Shown piece by piece: positions 25,808-34,159 of a DNA stretch of 64,000 bases. How positions within the stretch are numbered: position 1 is the stretch's first letter; each line of letters opens with the position of its first letter. The DNA is from Zoogloea sp041917255 (lineage in GTDB: Bacteria; Pseudomonadota; Gammaproteobacteria; Burkholderiales; Rhodocyclaceae), in assembly GCA_041917255.1 (NCBI GenBank), contig JAYRYA010000020.1:21532-85531 (forward strand), given 5' to 3'. Both the position numbers and the translations under genes were made by a program. The notes below the pieces were generated by a model. It was given only the letters and a program-made list of their open reading frames with translations. It had not been told where the DNA came from and ran no database searches.

Positions 25808-27961
25808 TCACTTGACCCGCATGCCGGGCTGGGCGCCAGCGTCGGGGGACAGGATGAACAGGCCCGGGTTGTCGCCGGTGGTGTCGGAGGCGGCCAGCAC
25901 CATGCCTTCGGACATGCCGAACTTCATCTTGCGCGGGGCAAGGTTGGCGACCATCACCGTGAGGCGGCCGACCAGGGTGGCCGGGTCGTAGGCGCTCTTG
26001 ATGCCGGCAAACACCTGGCGCGGCTTCTCTTCGCCGATGTCGAGTTGAAGGCGCAGCAGCTTGGCGGCGCCTTCGACGTGCTCGGCGGAGACGATCTTCG
26101 CGATGCGCAGGTCGACCTTGCCGAAGTCGTCGATGGAGATGAAGGGCTCGAACGCGTCGGCGCTGGCGGCTTCGGTGGCGGCGGCGTGGGCCTGGTGCTG
26201 GGCGTGGCGCTGCTCGGAGTGCTTGGCCTTGGCCTCGGCGGCCGGCTTGGTGTCGGCGGCCGGGGCGAGGGATTCGCGGTTGGCTTCGAGCAGGGCGTCC
26301 ACCTGCTTGCGCTCGATGCGGGTCATGAGGTGGCTGTAGGGCTTGATGGTGTGGCCGGCGGGGAGCGGGGCGAGCAGATTGCTCCAGGAGAGCGCTTCGA
26401 CGTTGAGGAAGGCTTCGACCTGGCCGGCGAGCGTCGGCAGCACGGGCTTGAGCAGGCCGGTGAGCGCCTTGAATATGTTGATGGCGGTGGAGCACACCAC
26501 ATGCAGGCGGGCGTCCTGGCCGTCCTGCTTGGCGAGCTCCCACGGCTTGTTGTCGTTGACGTAGCCGTTGGCCAGATCGGCGAACTCCATGATCTTGCGC
26601 AGGGCGCGGCTGTAGTCGCGGGTTTCGAAGGCGGCGGTGACTTCGTCGATGTTCCAGTCGAGGCCAAAGGCCGGGTCGTGGGCGGCGAGCTTGCCGTCAA
26701 ACCGCTTGGCGATGAAGCCGGCGCAGCGGCTGGCGATATTGACGAACTTGCCGACGAGATCGGAATTGACCTTGGCGATCATGTCGTCAAGGTTGAGATC
26801 CACGTCTTCCATCGTGCCGTTGGACTTGCCGGCGAAGTAGTAGCGCAGCCACTCGGGGTTGAGCTTCTGTTCGGTGTAGCTGCGGGCGGTGATGAAGGTG
26901 CCGCGGCTCTTGCTCATCTTGGCGCCATCGACGGTGAGGAAGCCATTCACGCACAGCTGGGTGGGCGTGCGGTAGCCCGCAAAGTGCAGCATCGCCGGCC
27001 AGAAGAGCGCGTGGAAGTACAGGATGTCCTTGCCGATGAAGTGGATCATCTCGGTGCCGGTGGCAGCAGCCGGGCCGGCTTCGGTGAAGGCGGCCACGTC
27101 GATGTCGGCGTTGCGGGCGGCGAGATTCTTGAAGCTGGCGAAGTAGCCGATCGGCGCGTCCAGCCACACGTAGAAGTACTTGCCCGGCGCGCCGGGGATC
27201 TCGAAGCCGAAGTAGGGTGCATCGCGGGAGATGTCCCAGTCGGAGAGCTTGTTCTCGCCGGCTTCGCCGAGCCATTCCTTCATCTTGTTGGCGGCTTCGG
27301 ACTGCAGACGGCGCGCGCCGTCTGGCGTGGTGCCCTGGGTCCAGTCGCGCAGGAACTCGACGGCCTTCGGGTCGGAGAGACGGAAGAAGTAGTGCTCGGA
27401 GGTCTTCAGCACCGGCTTGGCGCCGGAGACGGCGGAGTACGGGTTTTTAAGCTCGGTGGGCGCGTAGGCCGCGCCGCAGGCCTCACAGTTGTCTCCGTAT
27501 TGATCGGCCGCGCCGCACTTGGGGCACTCGCCCTTGATGAAGCGGTCCGGCAGGAACATCTCCTTCACCGGGTCGTAGAACTGCTCGATGGCGCGGGTGT
27601 CGATGAGCCTGGCGCCGTCGCGCAGGCGGGTGTAGATGTCTTCCGCGTACCAGCGGTTTTCGTCGCTGTGGGTGGAATGGTAGTTATCGAAGGCCACGCC
27701 GAAATCGCGGAAATCACGGCTGTGCTCGCCATGCACGCGGTTGATGAGCTGCTCGGGGGTGAGGCCTTCCTTCTCGGCGCGCAGCATGACCGGCGTGCCG
27801 TGGGTGTCGTCCGCGCAGACGTAATGCACCGTGTTGCCACGCATGCGCTGGTAGCGCACCCAGATGTCGGCCTGGATGTAGCCCACCAGATGGCCAAGGT
27901 GGATGTCGCCATTGGCGTAGGGCAGGGCGTTGGTGACGAGGATCTTGCGCGGGGGGGTCAT
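25808..27961 (-). CDS. metG: Methionyl-tRNA synthetase with C-terminal tRNA-binding domain
   Basis: This 717-residue enzyme charges tRNA-Met. It has the class I HIGH motif as HLGH (21-24) and KMSKS in DGAKMSKSRGT. The zinc-binding knuckle has Cys146, Cys149, Cys159 and Cys162. The C-terminal OB-fold (about 605-717, FGKVDLRIAKIVSAEHV) is the dimerising, tRNA-binding domain found in long MetG proteins, joined by an Ala/Lys/His-rich linker. The ATG at 27961 was chosen because the family starts there; the open frame upstream has no homology. It is divergent from apbC. Confidence 0.97.
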   Translation of the reverse strand: MTPPRKILVTNALPYANGDIHLGHLVGYIQADIWVRYQRMRGNTVHYVCADDTHGTPVMLRAEKEGLTPEQLINRVHGEHSRDFRDFGVAFDNYHSTHSDENRWYAEDIYTRLRDGARLIDTRAIEQFYDPVKEMFLPDRFIKGECPKCGAADQYGDNCEACGAAYAPTELKNPYSAVSGAKPVLKTSEHYFFRLSDPKAVEFLRDWTQGTTPDGARRLQSEAANKMKEWLGEAGENKLSDWDISRDAPYFGFEIPGAPGKYFYVWLDAPIGYFASFKNLAARNADIDVAAFTEAGPAAATGTEMIHFIGKDILYFHALFWPAMLHFAGYRTPTQLCVNGFLTVDGAKMSKSRGTFITARSYTEQKLNPEWLRYYFAGKSNGTMEDVDLNLDDMIAKVNSDLVGKFVNIASRCAGFIAKRFDGKLAAHDPAFGLDWNIDEVTAAFETRDYSRALRKIMEFADLANGYVNDNKPWELAKQDGQDARLHVVCSTAINIFKALTGLLKPVLPTLAGQVEAFLNVEALSWSNLLAPLPAGHTIKPYSHLMTRIERKQVDALLEANRESLAPAADTKPAAEAKAKHSEQRHAQHQAHAAATEAASADAFEPFISIDDFGKVDLRIAKIVSAEHVEGAAKLLRLQLDIGEEKPRQVFAGIKSAYDPATLVGRLTVMVANLAPRKMKFGMSEGMVLAASDTTGDNPGLFILSPDAGAQPGMRVK

Positions 27962-28100
27962 GGGCGGGCCTGAAACATATTTGTTGTGAACCCCGCATTT
28001 TAGCAAAGGCGGCGGCGCCACGGCCGGCTCTGCGGCGTCGGCGGCAAGACAGGTCGATGCCCTTACCGCGGCGCAGGGTTTCACGTAAACTCAGGTAGTG

Positions 28101-28113
28101 GAGTAAATTACTC
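28101..28113. promoter_or_regulatory. Palindrome between metG and apbC
   Basis: GAGTAA and TTACTC are perfect inverted arms around a single A. The site is AT-rich in a GC-rich setting and sits 140 bases before metG and 85 before apbC. It could be an operator for either gene, or chance; no matching regulator is known to me. Confidence 0.3.
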
Positions 28114-28197
28114 GGGTTTGGGTGCGCCGTCTCGCGCCTTTCCTGCTTTCATCGCACCATGTTCTCCTTTTTTCGCCGCTCGCCGGCCCCTGACACC

Positions 28198-29289
28198 ATG
28201 AGCCTCACCGATCAAAGCGTCCTCGACAGCCTCCGGCAATATGCCGACCCCAACACCGGCAAGGATTACGTCTCGAGCCGTGCCGTGAAGAATCTGCGCG
28301 TCAGCGGAGCCGACGTGTCCTTCGACATCGAGCTGGGCTACCCGGCCCAAACCCAGATCGACACGATCCGCCAGGCGGTGATCGCCCAGGTTAAATCCGT
28401 TCCGGGCGTGGGCAACGTGAGCGCCAATGTGTTCAGCAAGATCGTCGCCCACGCGGTGCAGCAGGGTGTGAAGCTGCTGCCCGGCGTGAAGAACATCATC
28501 GCGGTGGCGTCCGGCAAGGGCGGCGTGGGCAAGAGCACCACGGCGGTCAATCTGGCCCTGGCGCTGGTGGCCGAAGGCGCCAAGGTGGGCATGCTCGACG
28601 CCGACATCTATGGTCCGTCGCAGCCCCAGATGCTCGGCATCGGCGGCGAGCGCCCCGAAAGCCACGACGGCAAGACGATGGAGCCCCTGGAGGCCCACGG
28701 CCTGCAGGTGATGTCCATCGGTTTCCTGGTGGATGTGGAGACGCCGATGGTGTGGCGCGGCCCGATGGCCACCCAGGCGCTCAACCAGTTGCTGAAGGAA
28801 ACCAACTGGCGCGATCTGGACTACCTCGTGATCGACATGCCGCCGGGCACCGGCGACATCCAGCTGACGCTCTCCCAGAGCGTGCCGGTGACCGGTGCGG
28901 TAATCGTCACGACGCCCCAGGATATCGCCTTGCTCGACGCCCGCAAGGGCCTCAAGATGTTCGAGAAGGTCGGCGTGCCCATCATCGGCATCGTGGAAAA
29001 CATGAGCATCCACATCTGCTCGAAGTGCGGGCACGAGGAGCACATCTTCGGTGCCGGTGGTGGCGAGACGATGGGCAAGGATTACGGCGTGCCTTTCCTG
29101 GGCGCGCTGCCGCTGGACATCCAGATCCGCCAGGAAGTGGACAGCGGCGTGCCGACCGTGGTGGCCGATCCGAATGGCCGGGTGGCCGAAATCTACAAGG
29201 GCATCGCCCGCAAGGTGGCCATCACCATCGCCGAACGGGCGAAGGACATGAGCCACAAGTTCCCGAACATCGTGGTGCAGAACACATGA
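28198..29289 (+). CDS. apbC: ApbC/Mrp-type iron-sulfur carrier ATPase
   Basis: This 363-residue P-loop ATPase carries and transfers Fe-S clusters. The N-terminal MIP18-like domain (about 1-90) is followed by the Walker A SGKGGVGKST at 106-115 and a MinD-like core (MPPGTGDIQLTLSQ). The cluster-binding CxxC is Cys274/Cys277 in CSKCG. An ATG at 28159 would add 13 residues (MFSFFRRSPAPDT). I prefer 28198 because family members start at the MSLTDQ-like position, although neither start has a strong ribosome-binding site. The small lipoprotein gene overlaps its stop (ATGA). Confidence 0.93.
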   Translation: MSLTDQSVLDSLRQYADPNTGKDYVSSRAVKNLRVSGADVSFDIELGYPAQTQIDTIRQAVIAQVKSVPGVGNVSANVFSKIVAHAVQQGVKLLPGVKNIIAVASGKGGVGKSTTAVNLALALVAEGAKVGMLDADIYGPSQPQMLGIGGERPESHDGKTMEPLEAHGLQVMSIGFLVDVETPMVWRGPMATQALNQLLKETNWRDLDYLVIDMPPGTGDIQLTLSQSVPVTGAVIVTTPQDIALLDARKGLKMFEKVGVPIIGIVENMSIHICSKCGHEEHIFGAGGGETMGKDYGVPFLGALPLDIQIRQEVDSGVPTVVADPNGRVAEIYKGIARKVAITIAERAKDMSHKFPNIVVQNT

Positions 29290-29474
29290 ACAAGCTGGTC
29301 CGTCTGATTTCCGCCGGCGTCCTCGCCGCTTCCACCCTGGGCCTGTCCGGCTGTGTCGTCGGCACGGTGGTCGGTACCGCCGTGGATGTGGGCGTCGAGG
29401 TGGTGAAGGTGCCGTTCAAGGTTGGCAAGGGCATCTACGACGTGGTGAAGGACGACGAGCCGGCGGCCAAATAA
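29286..29474 (+). CDS. Small lipoprotein (NF038104-like)
   Basis: The 62-residue product has an N-terminal signal ending in lipobox LSGC (Cys at residue 23), so it should be lipid-anchored. The mature part is Val/Gly-rich (VVGTVVGTAVDVGVEVVK), then APF-like VPFKVGKGIYDVV. This looks like the small NF038104-type lipoproteins seen in many proteobacteria, of unknown role; that name is from memory. Its ATG overlaps the apbC TGA, giving translational coupling. Confidence 0.75.
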   Translation: MNKLVRLISAGVLAASTLGLSGCVVGTVVGTAVDVGVEVVKVPFKVGKGIYDVVKDDEPAAK

Positions 29475-29600
29475 GCCTTTTGTCCGACAGATTGACCAGG
29501 ATTTCGGCGTGACAGCGGTCGCTCGGTCGCCGTCACGCATTTGGCCGAAATTTCGTGCGCGTGGATGTAGAATGCGCACTTTTGTGCAGGGGCTGCCAGC

Positions 29601-30170
29601 GTGAGCATCAAGTCGGACAAGTGGATTCGCCGCATGGCGGAAGGCGATGCGAAGATGATCGAACCCTTTGCCCCCGAACTGGTGCGCCAGAACGAAGGTG
29701 GCAAGATCGTCTCCTACGGCACCTCGAGCTACGGCTACGACGTGCGCGTGGCCAACGAATTCAAGATCTTCACCAACATCAACTCCACGATCGTCGATCC
29801 GAAAAACTTCGACGAGCGCAACTTCGTGGATTTCACCGGTGACGTGTGCATCATCCCGCCGAACTCCTTCGCGCTGGCCCGCACGGTCGAGTACTTCCGC
29901 ATCCCGCGCAGCGTGCTCACGGTGTGCCTTGGCAAATCCACCTACGCGCGTTGCGGGATCATCGTCAATGTGACGCCGCTCGAGCCGGAGTGGGAAGGCC
30001 ACGTGACACTGGAGTTCTCCAACACCACGCCGCTGCCGGCCAAGATCTACGCCAACGAAGGCGTCGCGCAGATGCTGTTCTTCGAGTCCGATGAAATCTG
30101 CGCCACCTCTTACAAGGATCGTGGTGGTAAATATCTGGGTCAGACCGGCGTGACCCTGCCGAAAATCTGA
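29601..30170 (+). CDS. dcd: dCTP deaminase
   Basis: The 189-residue enzyme converts dCTP to dUTP, feeding dTMP synthesis. Family patterns include MSIKSDKWI, SSYGYDVRVANEF and the active-site segment TPLEPEWEGHVTLEFSN. Length agrees with E. coli Dcd (193). The start is GTG at 29601; there is no better ATG in frame. It lies 126 bases after the lipoprotein gene and just before the amino-acid decarboxylase gene. Confidence 0.96.
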   Translation: MSIKSDKWIRRMAEGDAKMIEPFAPELVRQNEGGKIVSYGTSSYGYDVRVANEFKIFTNINSTIVDPKNFDERNFVDFTGDVCIIPPNSFALARTVEYFRIPRSVLTVCLGKSTYARCGIIVNVTPLEPEWEGHVTLEFSNTTPLPAKIYANEGVAQMLFFESDEICATSYKDRGGKYLGQTGVTLPKI

Positions 30171-30283
30171 AATACTTGGCAACTACACTTTGAACATCGG
30201 GCGGACCATGCGCAGGCACGCGGGTCCGCCCAAAACTTTTTGTTGATCTGCCCGAACTCAAACCGGGCACCGAGGAGTCGAGC

Positions 30284-32527
30284 ATGCGCTTCAATTTTCC
30301 GGTCATCGTCATCGACGAAGACTTCCGTTCGGAAAACACGTCCGGGCTGGGCATCCGCGCCCTGGCGGAAGCCATCGAGAAGGAAGGCCTGCAGGTGCTG
30401 GGCGTGACCAGCTACGGCGACATGTCGTCCTTTGCCCAGCAGCAGAGCCGCGGCTCGGCCTTCATCCTGTCGATTGACGACGAAGAGTTTTCCTCGCCCG
30501 AGGCGGCCGAAAAGGCCATCGCCGATCTGCGCGCCTTCGTGAGCGAGATCCGGATGCGCAACGCCGACATCCCGATCTTCCTGCACGGCGAGACGCGCAC
30601 CTCGCGCCACATCCCCAACGACGTGCTGCGCGAACTCCACGGATTCATCCACATGTACGAGGACACGCCGGAGTTCATCGCCCGCAACGTGGTGCGCGAG
30701 GCCAAGGCCTACCTCGAATCCCTGCCGCCGCCGTTCTTCCGGGCGCTCACGCATTACGCGTCGGACGGCTCTTACTCCTGGCACTGCCCCGGCCACTCCG
30801 GCGGCGTGGCCTTCCTCAAGAGCCCGGTCGGCCAGATGTTCCACCAGTTCTTCGGCGAGAACATGCTGCGCGCCGACGTGTGCAACGCGGTCGAAGAACT
30901 CGGCCAGTTGCTCGACCACACCGGCCCGGTGGCGGCCTCCGAGCGCAACGCCGCGCGCATCTTCAACTGCGATCACCTGTACTTCGTCACCAACGGCACC
31001 TCCACGTCCAACAAGATCGTCTGGCACTCCACCGTGGCGCCGGGCGACATCGTGGTGGTGGACCGCAACTGCCACAAGTCGGTGCTCCACGCGATCATGA
31101 TGACCGGCGCGATCCCGGTCTTCCTGATGCCGACCCGCAACAACTTCGGCATCATCGGCCCGATCCCGCGCTCCGAGTTCGACTGGGCAAGCATCCAGCG
31201 AAAGATCGACGCCAACCCCTTCATTGCCGACAAGACCGCCAAGCCACGGGTGCTCACCATCACCCAGTCCACCTACGACGGCGTGCTCTACAACGTCGAG
31301 GCCATCAAGGACGAGCTGGACGGCAAGATCGATACCCTGCACTTCGACGAGGCCTGGCTGCCTCACGCGGCCTTTCACGATTTCTACGGCGACTACCACG
31401 CCATTGGCGCCGACCGACCTCGCTGCAAGGAGTCGATGATCTTCTCGACCCAATCGACCCACAAGCTGCTGGCGGGCCTGTCGCAGGCATCCCAGATCCT
31501 CGTACAGGATGCCGAGAACAGCCATCTCGACCGGGACGTGTTCAACGAGGCCTACCTCATGCACACCTCCACCAGCCCTCAGTACGCGATCATCGCATCC
31601 TGCGATGTGGCCGCCGCGATGATGGAAGAGCCGGGCGGTACCGCGCTGGTCGAGGAGTCCATCGCCGAAGCCCTCGACTTCCGCCGCGCCATGCGCAAGG
31701 TGGATGAGGAGTGGGGTGCCGACTGGTGGTTCAAGGTGTGGGGTCCGGACGATCTGTCGGAAGAGGGCATCGAAGAGCGCGAAGCCTGGATGCTCAACCC
31801 GGGCGACCGCTGGCACGGCTTCGGCAAGCTGGCCGAAGGCTTCAACATGCTCGACCCGATCAAGGCGACGATCATCACCCCGGGCCTGGACGTGGACGGC
31901 GAGTTCGCCGAGCGCGGCATCCCGGCGGCCATCGTCACCAAGTATCTGGCTGAGCACGGCGTGATCGTCGAGAAGTGCGGCCTTTACTCCTTCTTCATTA
32001 TGTTCACCATCGGCATCACCAAGGGCCGCTGGAACAGCATGGTGACTGAACTCCAGCAGTTCAAGGACGACTACGACAAGAACCAGCCCCTCTGGAAGGT
32101 GCTGCCCGAATTCGTCCAGAAGAACCCGCGCTACGAGCGTGTCGGCCTGCGCGACCTGTGCCGCGACATCCACGCGGTGTACCGCGCCAACGACGTGGCC
32201 CGCCTGACCACCGAGATGTACCTTTCGGACATGATCCCGGCCATGAAGCCGGCCGACGCCTTCGCCAAGATGGCCCACCGCAAGATCGAGCGCGTCGCCA
32301 TCGACGAACTCGAAGGCCGCGTCACCAGTGTGCTGCTCACGCCGTATCCGCCGGGCATCCCGCTGCTGATCCCGGGTGAGCGCTTCAACAAGACGGTGGT
32401 GCGCTACCTGCAGTTCGCCCGTGAGGTCACCGAACGCTTCCCGGGTGTCGAGACCGACGTGCATGGCCTCGTGAAGGACGTGAAGGACGGCCGCATCCAC
32501 TACTACGTGGATTGCGTGCGGGATTGA
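30284..32527 (+). CDS. PLP-dependent Orn/Lys/Arg decarboxylase (fold III-type family, large form)
   Basis: This 747-residue enzyme has an N-terminal response-regulator-like wing domain (about 1-130), the large PLP-binding domain with HLYFVTNGTSTSNKIV, and the Schiff-base lysine at 394 (STQSTHKLLAGLSQ). The C-terminal domain follows (about 570-747). It decarboxylates a basic amino acid, giving a polyamine precursor and consuming a proton. Arginine, lysine and ornithine cannot be told apart from the sequence. A strong terminator lies 20 bases after its stop. The ATG at 30284 has GAGGAG upstream. Confidence 0.92.
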   Translation: MRFNFPVIVIDEDFRSENTSGLGIRALAEAIEKEGLQVLGVTSYGDMSSFAQQQSRGSAFILSIDDEEFSSPEAAEKAIADLRAFVSEIRMRNADIPIFLHGETRTSRHIPNDVLRELHGFIHMYEDTPEFIARNVVREAKAYLESLPPPFFRALTHYASDGSYSWHCPGHSGGVAFLKSPVGQMFHQFFGENMLRADVCNAVEELGQLLDHTGPVAASERNAARIFNCDHLYFVTNGTSTSNKIVWHSTVAPGDIVVVDRNCHKSVLHAIMMTGAIPVFLMPTRNNFGIIGPIPRSEFDWASIQRKIDANPFIADKTAKPRVLTITQSTYDGVLYNVEAIKDELDGKIDTLHFDEAWLPHAAFHDFYGDYHAIGADRPRCKESMIFSTQSTHKLLAGLSQASQILVQDAENSHLDRDVFNEAYLMHTSTSPQYAIIASCDVAAAMMEEPGGTALVEESIAEALDFRRAMRKVDEEWGADWWFKVWGPDDLSEEGIEEREAWMLNPGDRWHGFGKLAEGFNMLDPIKATIITPGLDVDGEFAERGIPAAIVTKYLAEHGVIVEKCGLYSFFIMFTIGITKGRWNSMVTELQQFKDDYDKNQPLWKVLPEFVQKNPRYERVGLRDLCRDIHAVYRANDVARLTTEMYLSDMIPAMKPADAFAKMAHRKIERVAIDELEGRVTSVLLTPYPPGIPLLIPGERFNKTVVRYLQFAREVTERFPGVETDVHGLVKDVKDGRIHYYVDCVRD

Positions 32528-32548
32528 TCGTCCTCGCTGTTCCAAAAC

Positions 32549-32577
32549 AAAAACGCCGCGAGATTCGCGGCGTTTTT
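32549..32577. terminator. Bidirectional intrinsic terminator
   Basis: Arms 32550-32561 and 32565-32576 pair around a GAT loop. A flanks on the left and T on the right serve both the decarboxylase gene (plus) and folA (minus). Confidence 0.85.
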
Positions 32578-32600
32578 GCTGGGCCCGGTCTGCGCAGGAT

Positions 32601-33179
32601 TTATCTACGTTCGTGGGTCACGAACGCAAACTTAAGGCCCGAAGCGGCGACCTGGGCATTGCGATGCACCTCGCACCAATCGTCCTTGGGATACTCGGGG
32701 AAGTGGGCATCGCCGGCGAAATCCGCATCGATCTCGGTGAGGTAGAGCCGGTCAGCCATCGGCAAGGCCTGACGGTAGAGGTCTGCGCCGCCCATCACGA
32801 AAACGATGTCGGTGTTGCCGGCAGCACTCAGCGCGTCGGGCAGGCTGCCCACCACGGTGGCGCCCTGCGCGTCGTAGCCGGCGTTACGGCTCACCACGAT
32901 GTTCAGCCGCCCGGGGAGGGGGCGGAAGGCGTCGGGCAGCGACTCCCAGGTCTTGCGACCCATGATGACCGGCTTGCCGCGGGTGGTCTCCCGGAAGAAC
33001 TTCATGTCTTCCGGCAGGTGCCAGGGCATGCGGTTGTCGATGCCGATCACGCGGTCACGGGCGTGGGCTGCGATCAGTGCCAGGATGGGTTTGCTCGGGG
33101 GGCGAGCCTCATGCCGCTGCGCGGCATCCTCCCCAGGGGAGTCAGCACTTCCTTCGGCCGGCCGGCTGGACGTGCTCAT
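32601..33179 (-). CDS. folA: Dihydrofolate reductase with N-terminal extension
   Basis: The 192-residue enzyme reduces dihydrofolate with NADPH. The fold starts at about residue 31 (ILALIAAHARDRVIGIDNRMPWHLPEDMKFF), with the substrate-binding Asp in LPEDMKFF and GRKTWESLP; VMGGADLYRQAL is also standard. About 30 extra residues at the N terminus, rich in Ser, Glu and Ala, are unusual for the family. No in-frame start is available near residue 30, so the extension is likely real. The ATG overlaps the thyA stop (ATGA), so thyA and folA are coupled; both serve thymidylate synthesis. Confidence 0.95.
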   Translation of the reverse strand: MSTSSRPAEGSADSPGEDAAQRHEARPPSKPILALIAAHARDRVIGIDNRMPWHLPEDMKFFRETTRGKPVIMGRKTWESLPDAFRPLPGRLNIVVSRNAGYDAQGATVVGSLPDALSAAGNTDIVFVMGGADLYRQALPMADRLYLTEIDADFAGDAHFPEYPKDDWCEVHRNAQVAASGLKFAFVTHERR

Positions 33180-33970
33180 ACGGCCACCGGTGCGGAGATG
33201 TGGGGATGCGGGTCGTAGCCTTCGAGGGTGAAGTCGTCGATGGTGAAGGCGAAGATGTCCTTCACGTCCGGGTTGATGCGCATCGTTGGCAGGGCGCGGG
33301 GCTCGCGGGAGAGCTGGAGCCGGGTCTGTTCCAGGTGATTCACATAGAGGTGACAGTCGCCGCCGGTCCATACGAAATCGCCCAGCTCGTAGCCGCACAC
33401 CTGGGCCACCATCATCGTGAGGAGGGCGTAGCTGGCGATGTTGAAGGGGACACCCAGGAAGATGTCGGCGCTGCGCTGGTAGAGCTGGCAGCTCAGCTTG
33501 CCGCCAGCCACGTAGAACTGGAACAGCGCATGGCAGGGCGGCAGGGCCATGCCCTCGATTTCGCCAGGATTCCAGGCCGACACGATGTGGCGGCGGGAGT
33601 CCGGATTCTTCTTGAGTGCCTCGATGAGCTGGCTGATCTGGTCGATACTGCGGCCATCGGCGGTTTCCCAGCGGCGCCACTGCTTGCCATACACCGGGCC
33701 GAGTTCGCCGTTCTCGTCGGCCCACTCGTCCCAGATCGAGACCTTGTTGTCTTTCAGGTACTTGATGTTGGTGTCGCCGCGCAGGAACCACAGCAGCTCG
33801 TGGATGATCGAGCGGGTGTGGAGCTTTTTGGTGGTGAGCAGCGGAAAGCCTTCCGAAAGATCAAAGCGCATCTGCCAGCCAAAGACCGAGAGGGTGCCAG
33901 TGCCGGTGCGGTCATCCTTGCGGTGTCCGCGTTCCGCTACGTGGCGCATGAGTTCGAGGTACTGGCGCAT
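33176..33970 (-). CDS. thyA: Thymidylate synthase
   Basis: The 264-residue enzyme methylates dUMP to dTMP using methylene-tetrahydrofolate. The catalytic Cys146 lies in ALPPCHALFQF, as in E. coli. QLYQRSADIFLGVPFNIASY binds substrate and folate. The length matches exactly the 264 residues of E. coli ThyA. folA overlaps its 3' end by four bases. Confidence 0.98.
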   Translation of the reverse strand: MRQYLELMRHVAERGHRKDDRTGTGTLSVFGWQMRFDLSEGFPLLTTKKLHTRSIIHELLWFLRGDTNIKYLKDNKVSIWDEWADENGELGPVYGKQWRRWETADGRSIDQISQLIEALKKNPDSRRHIVSAWNPGEIEGMALPPCHALFQFYVAGGKLSCQLYQRSADIFLGVPFNIASYALLTMMVAQVCGYELGDFVWTGGDCHLYVNHLEQTRLQLSREPRALPTMRINPDVKDIFAFTIDDFTLEGYDPHPHISAPVAV

Positions 33971-34073
33971 GAAGGCAGGTGCCTGAAACGAAAGGCAGGA
34001 TTTTAGCGGTTAAGGCCGGTCGGCGGTATCGGGGATTTCCGATTCTGGCGCCAGCGCCGGTGTGTTGGCGAGC

Positions 34074-34101
34074 GTGACGAAAAACACCTTTGTGCTAACA
34101 T
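34074..34101 (+). promoter_or_regulatory. Extended -10 promoter for the 487-residue gene
   Basis: An extended -10 element (TG at 34093-34094, then C, then TAACAT at 34096-34101) lies 16 bases after GTGACG (34074-34079). Transcription would start near 34108. This places the in-frame ATG at 34100 inside the promoter and argues for the start at 34160. Confidence 0.5.
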
Positions 34102-34159
34102 GGTTGATCGTGAAAAAACGTTTCGGATCATTGGTCCGAAAAGGCGCAGAGACAACCAC

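Noticed and set aside
30140..32545. Open frame of 801 codons opposite the amino-acid decarboxylase
   Set aside because: Same shadow pattern with no motif, fully overlapping the PLP enzyme.
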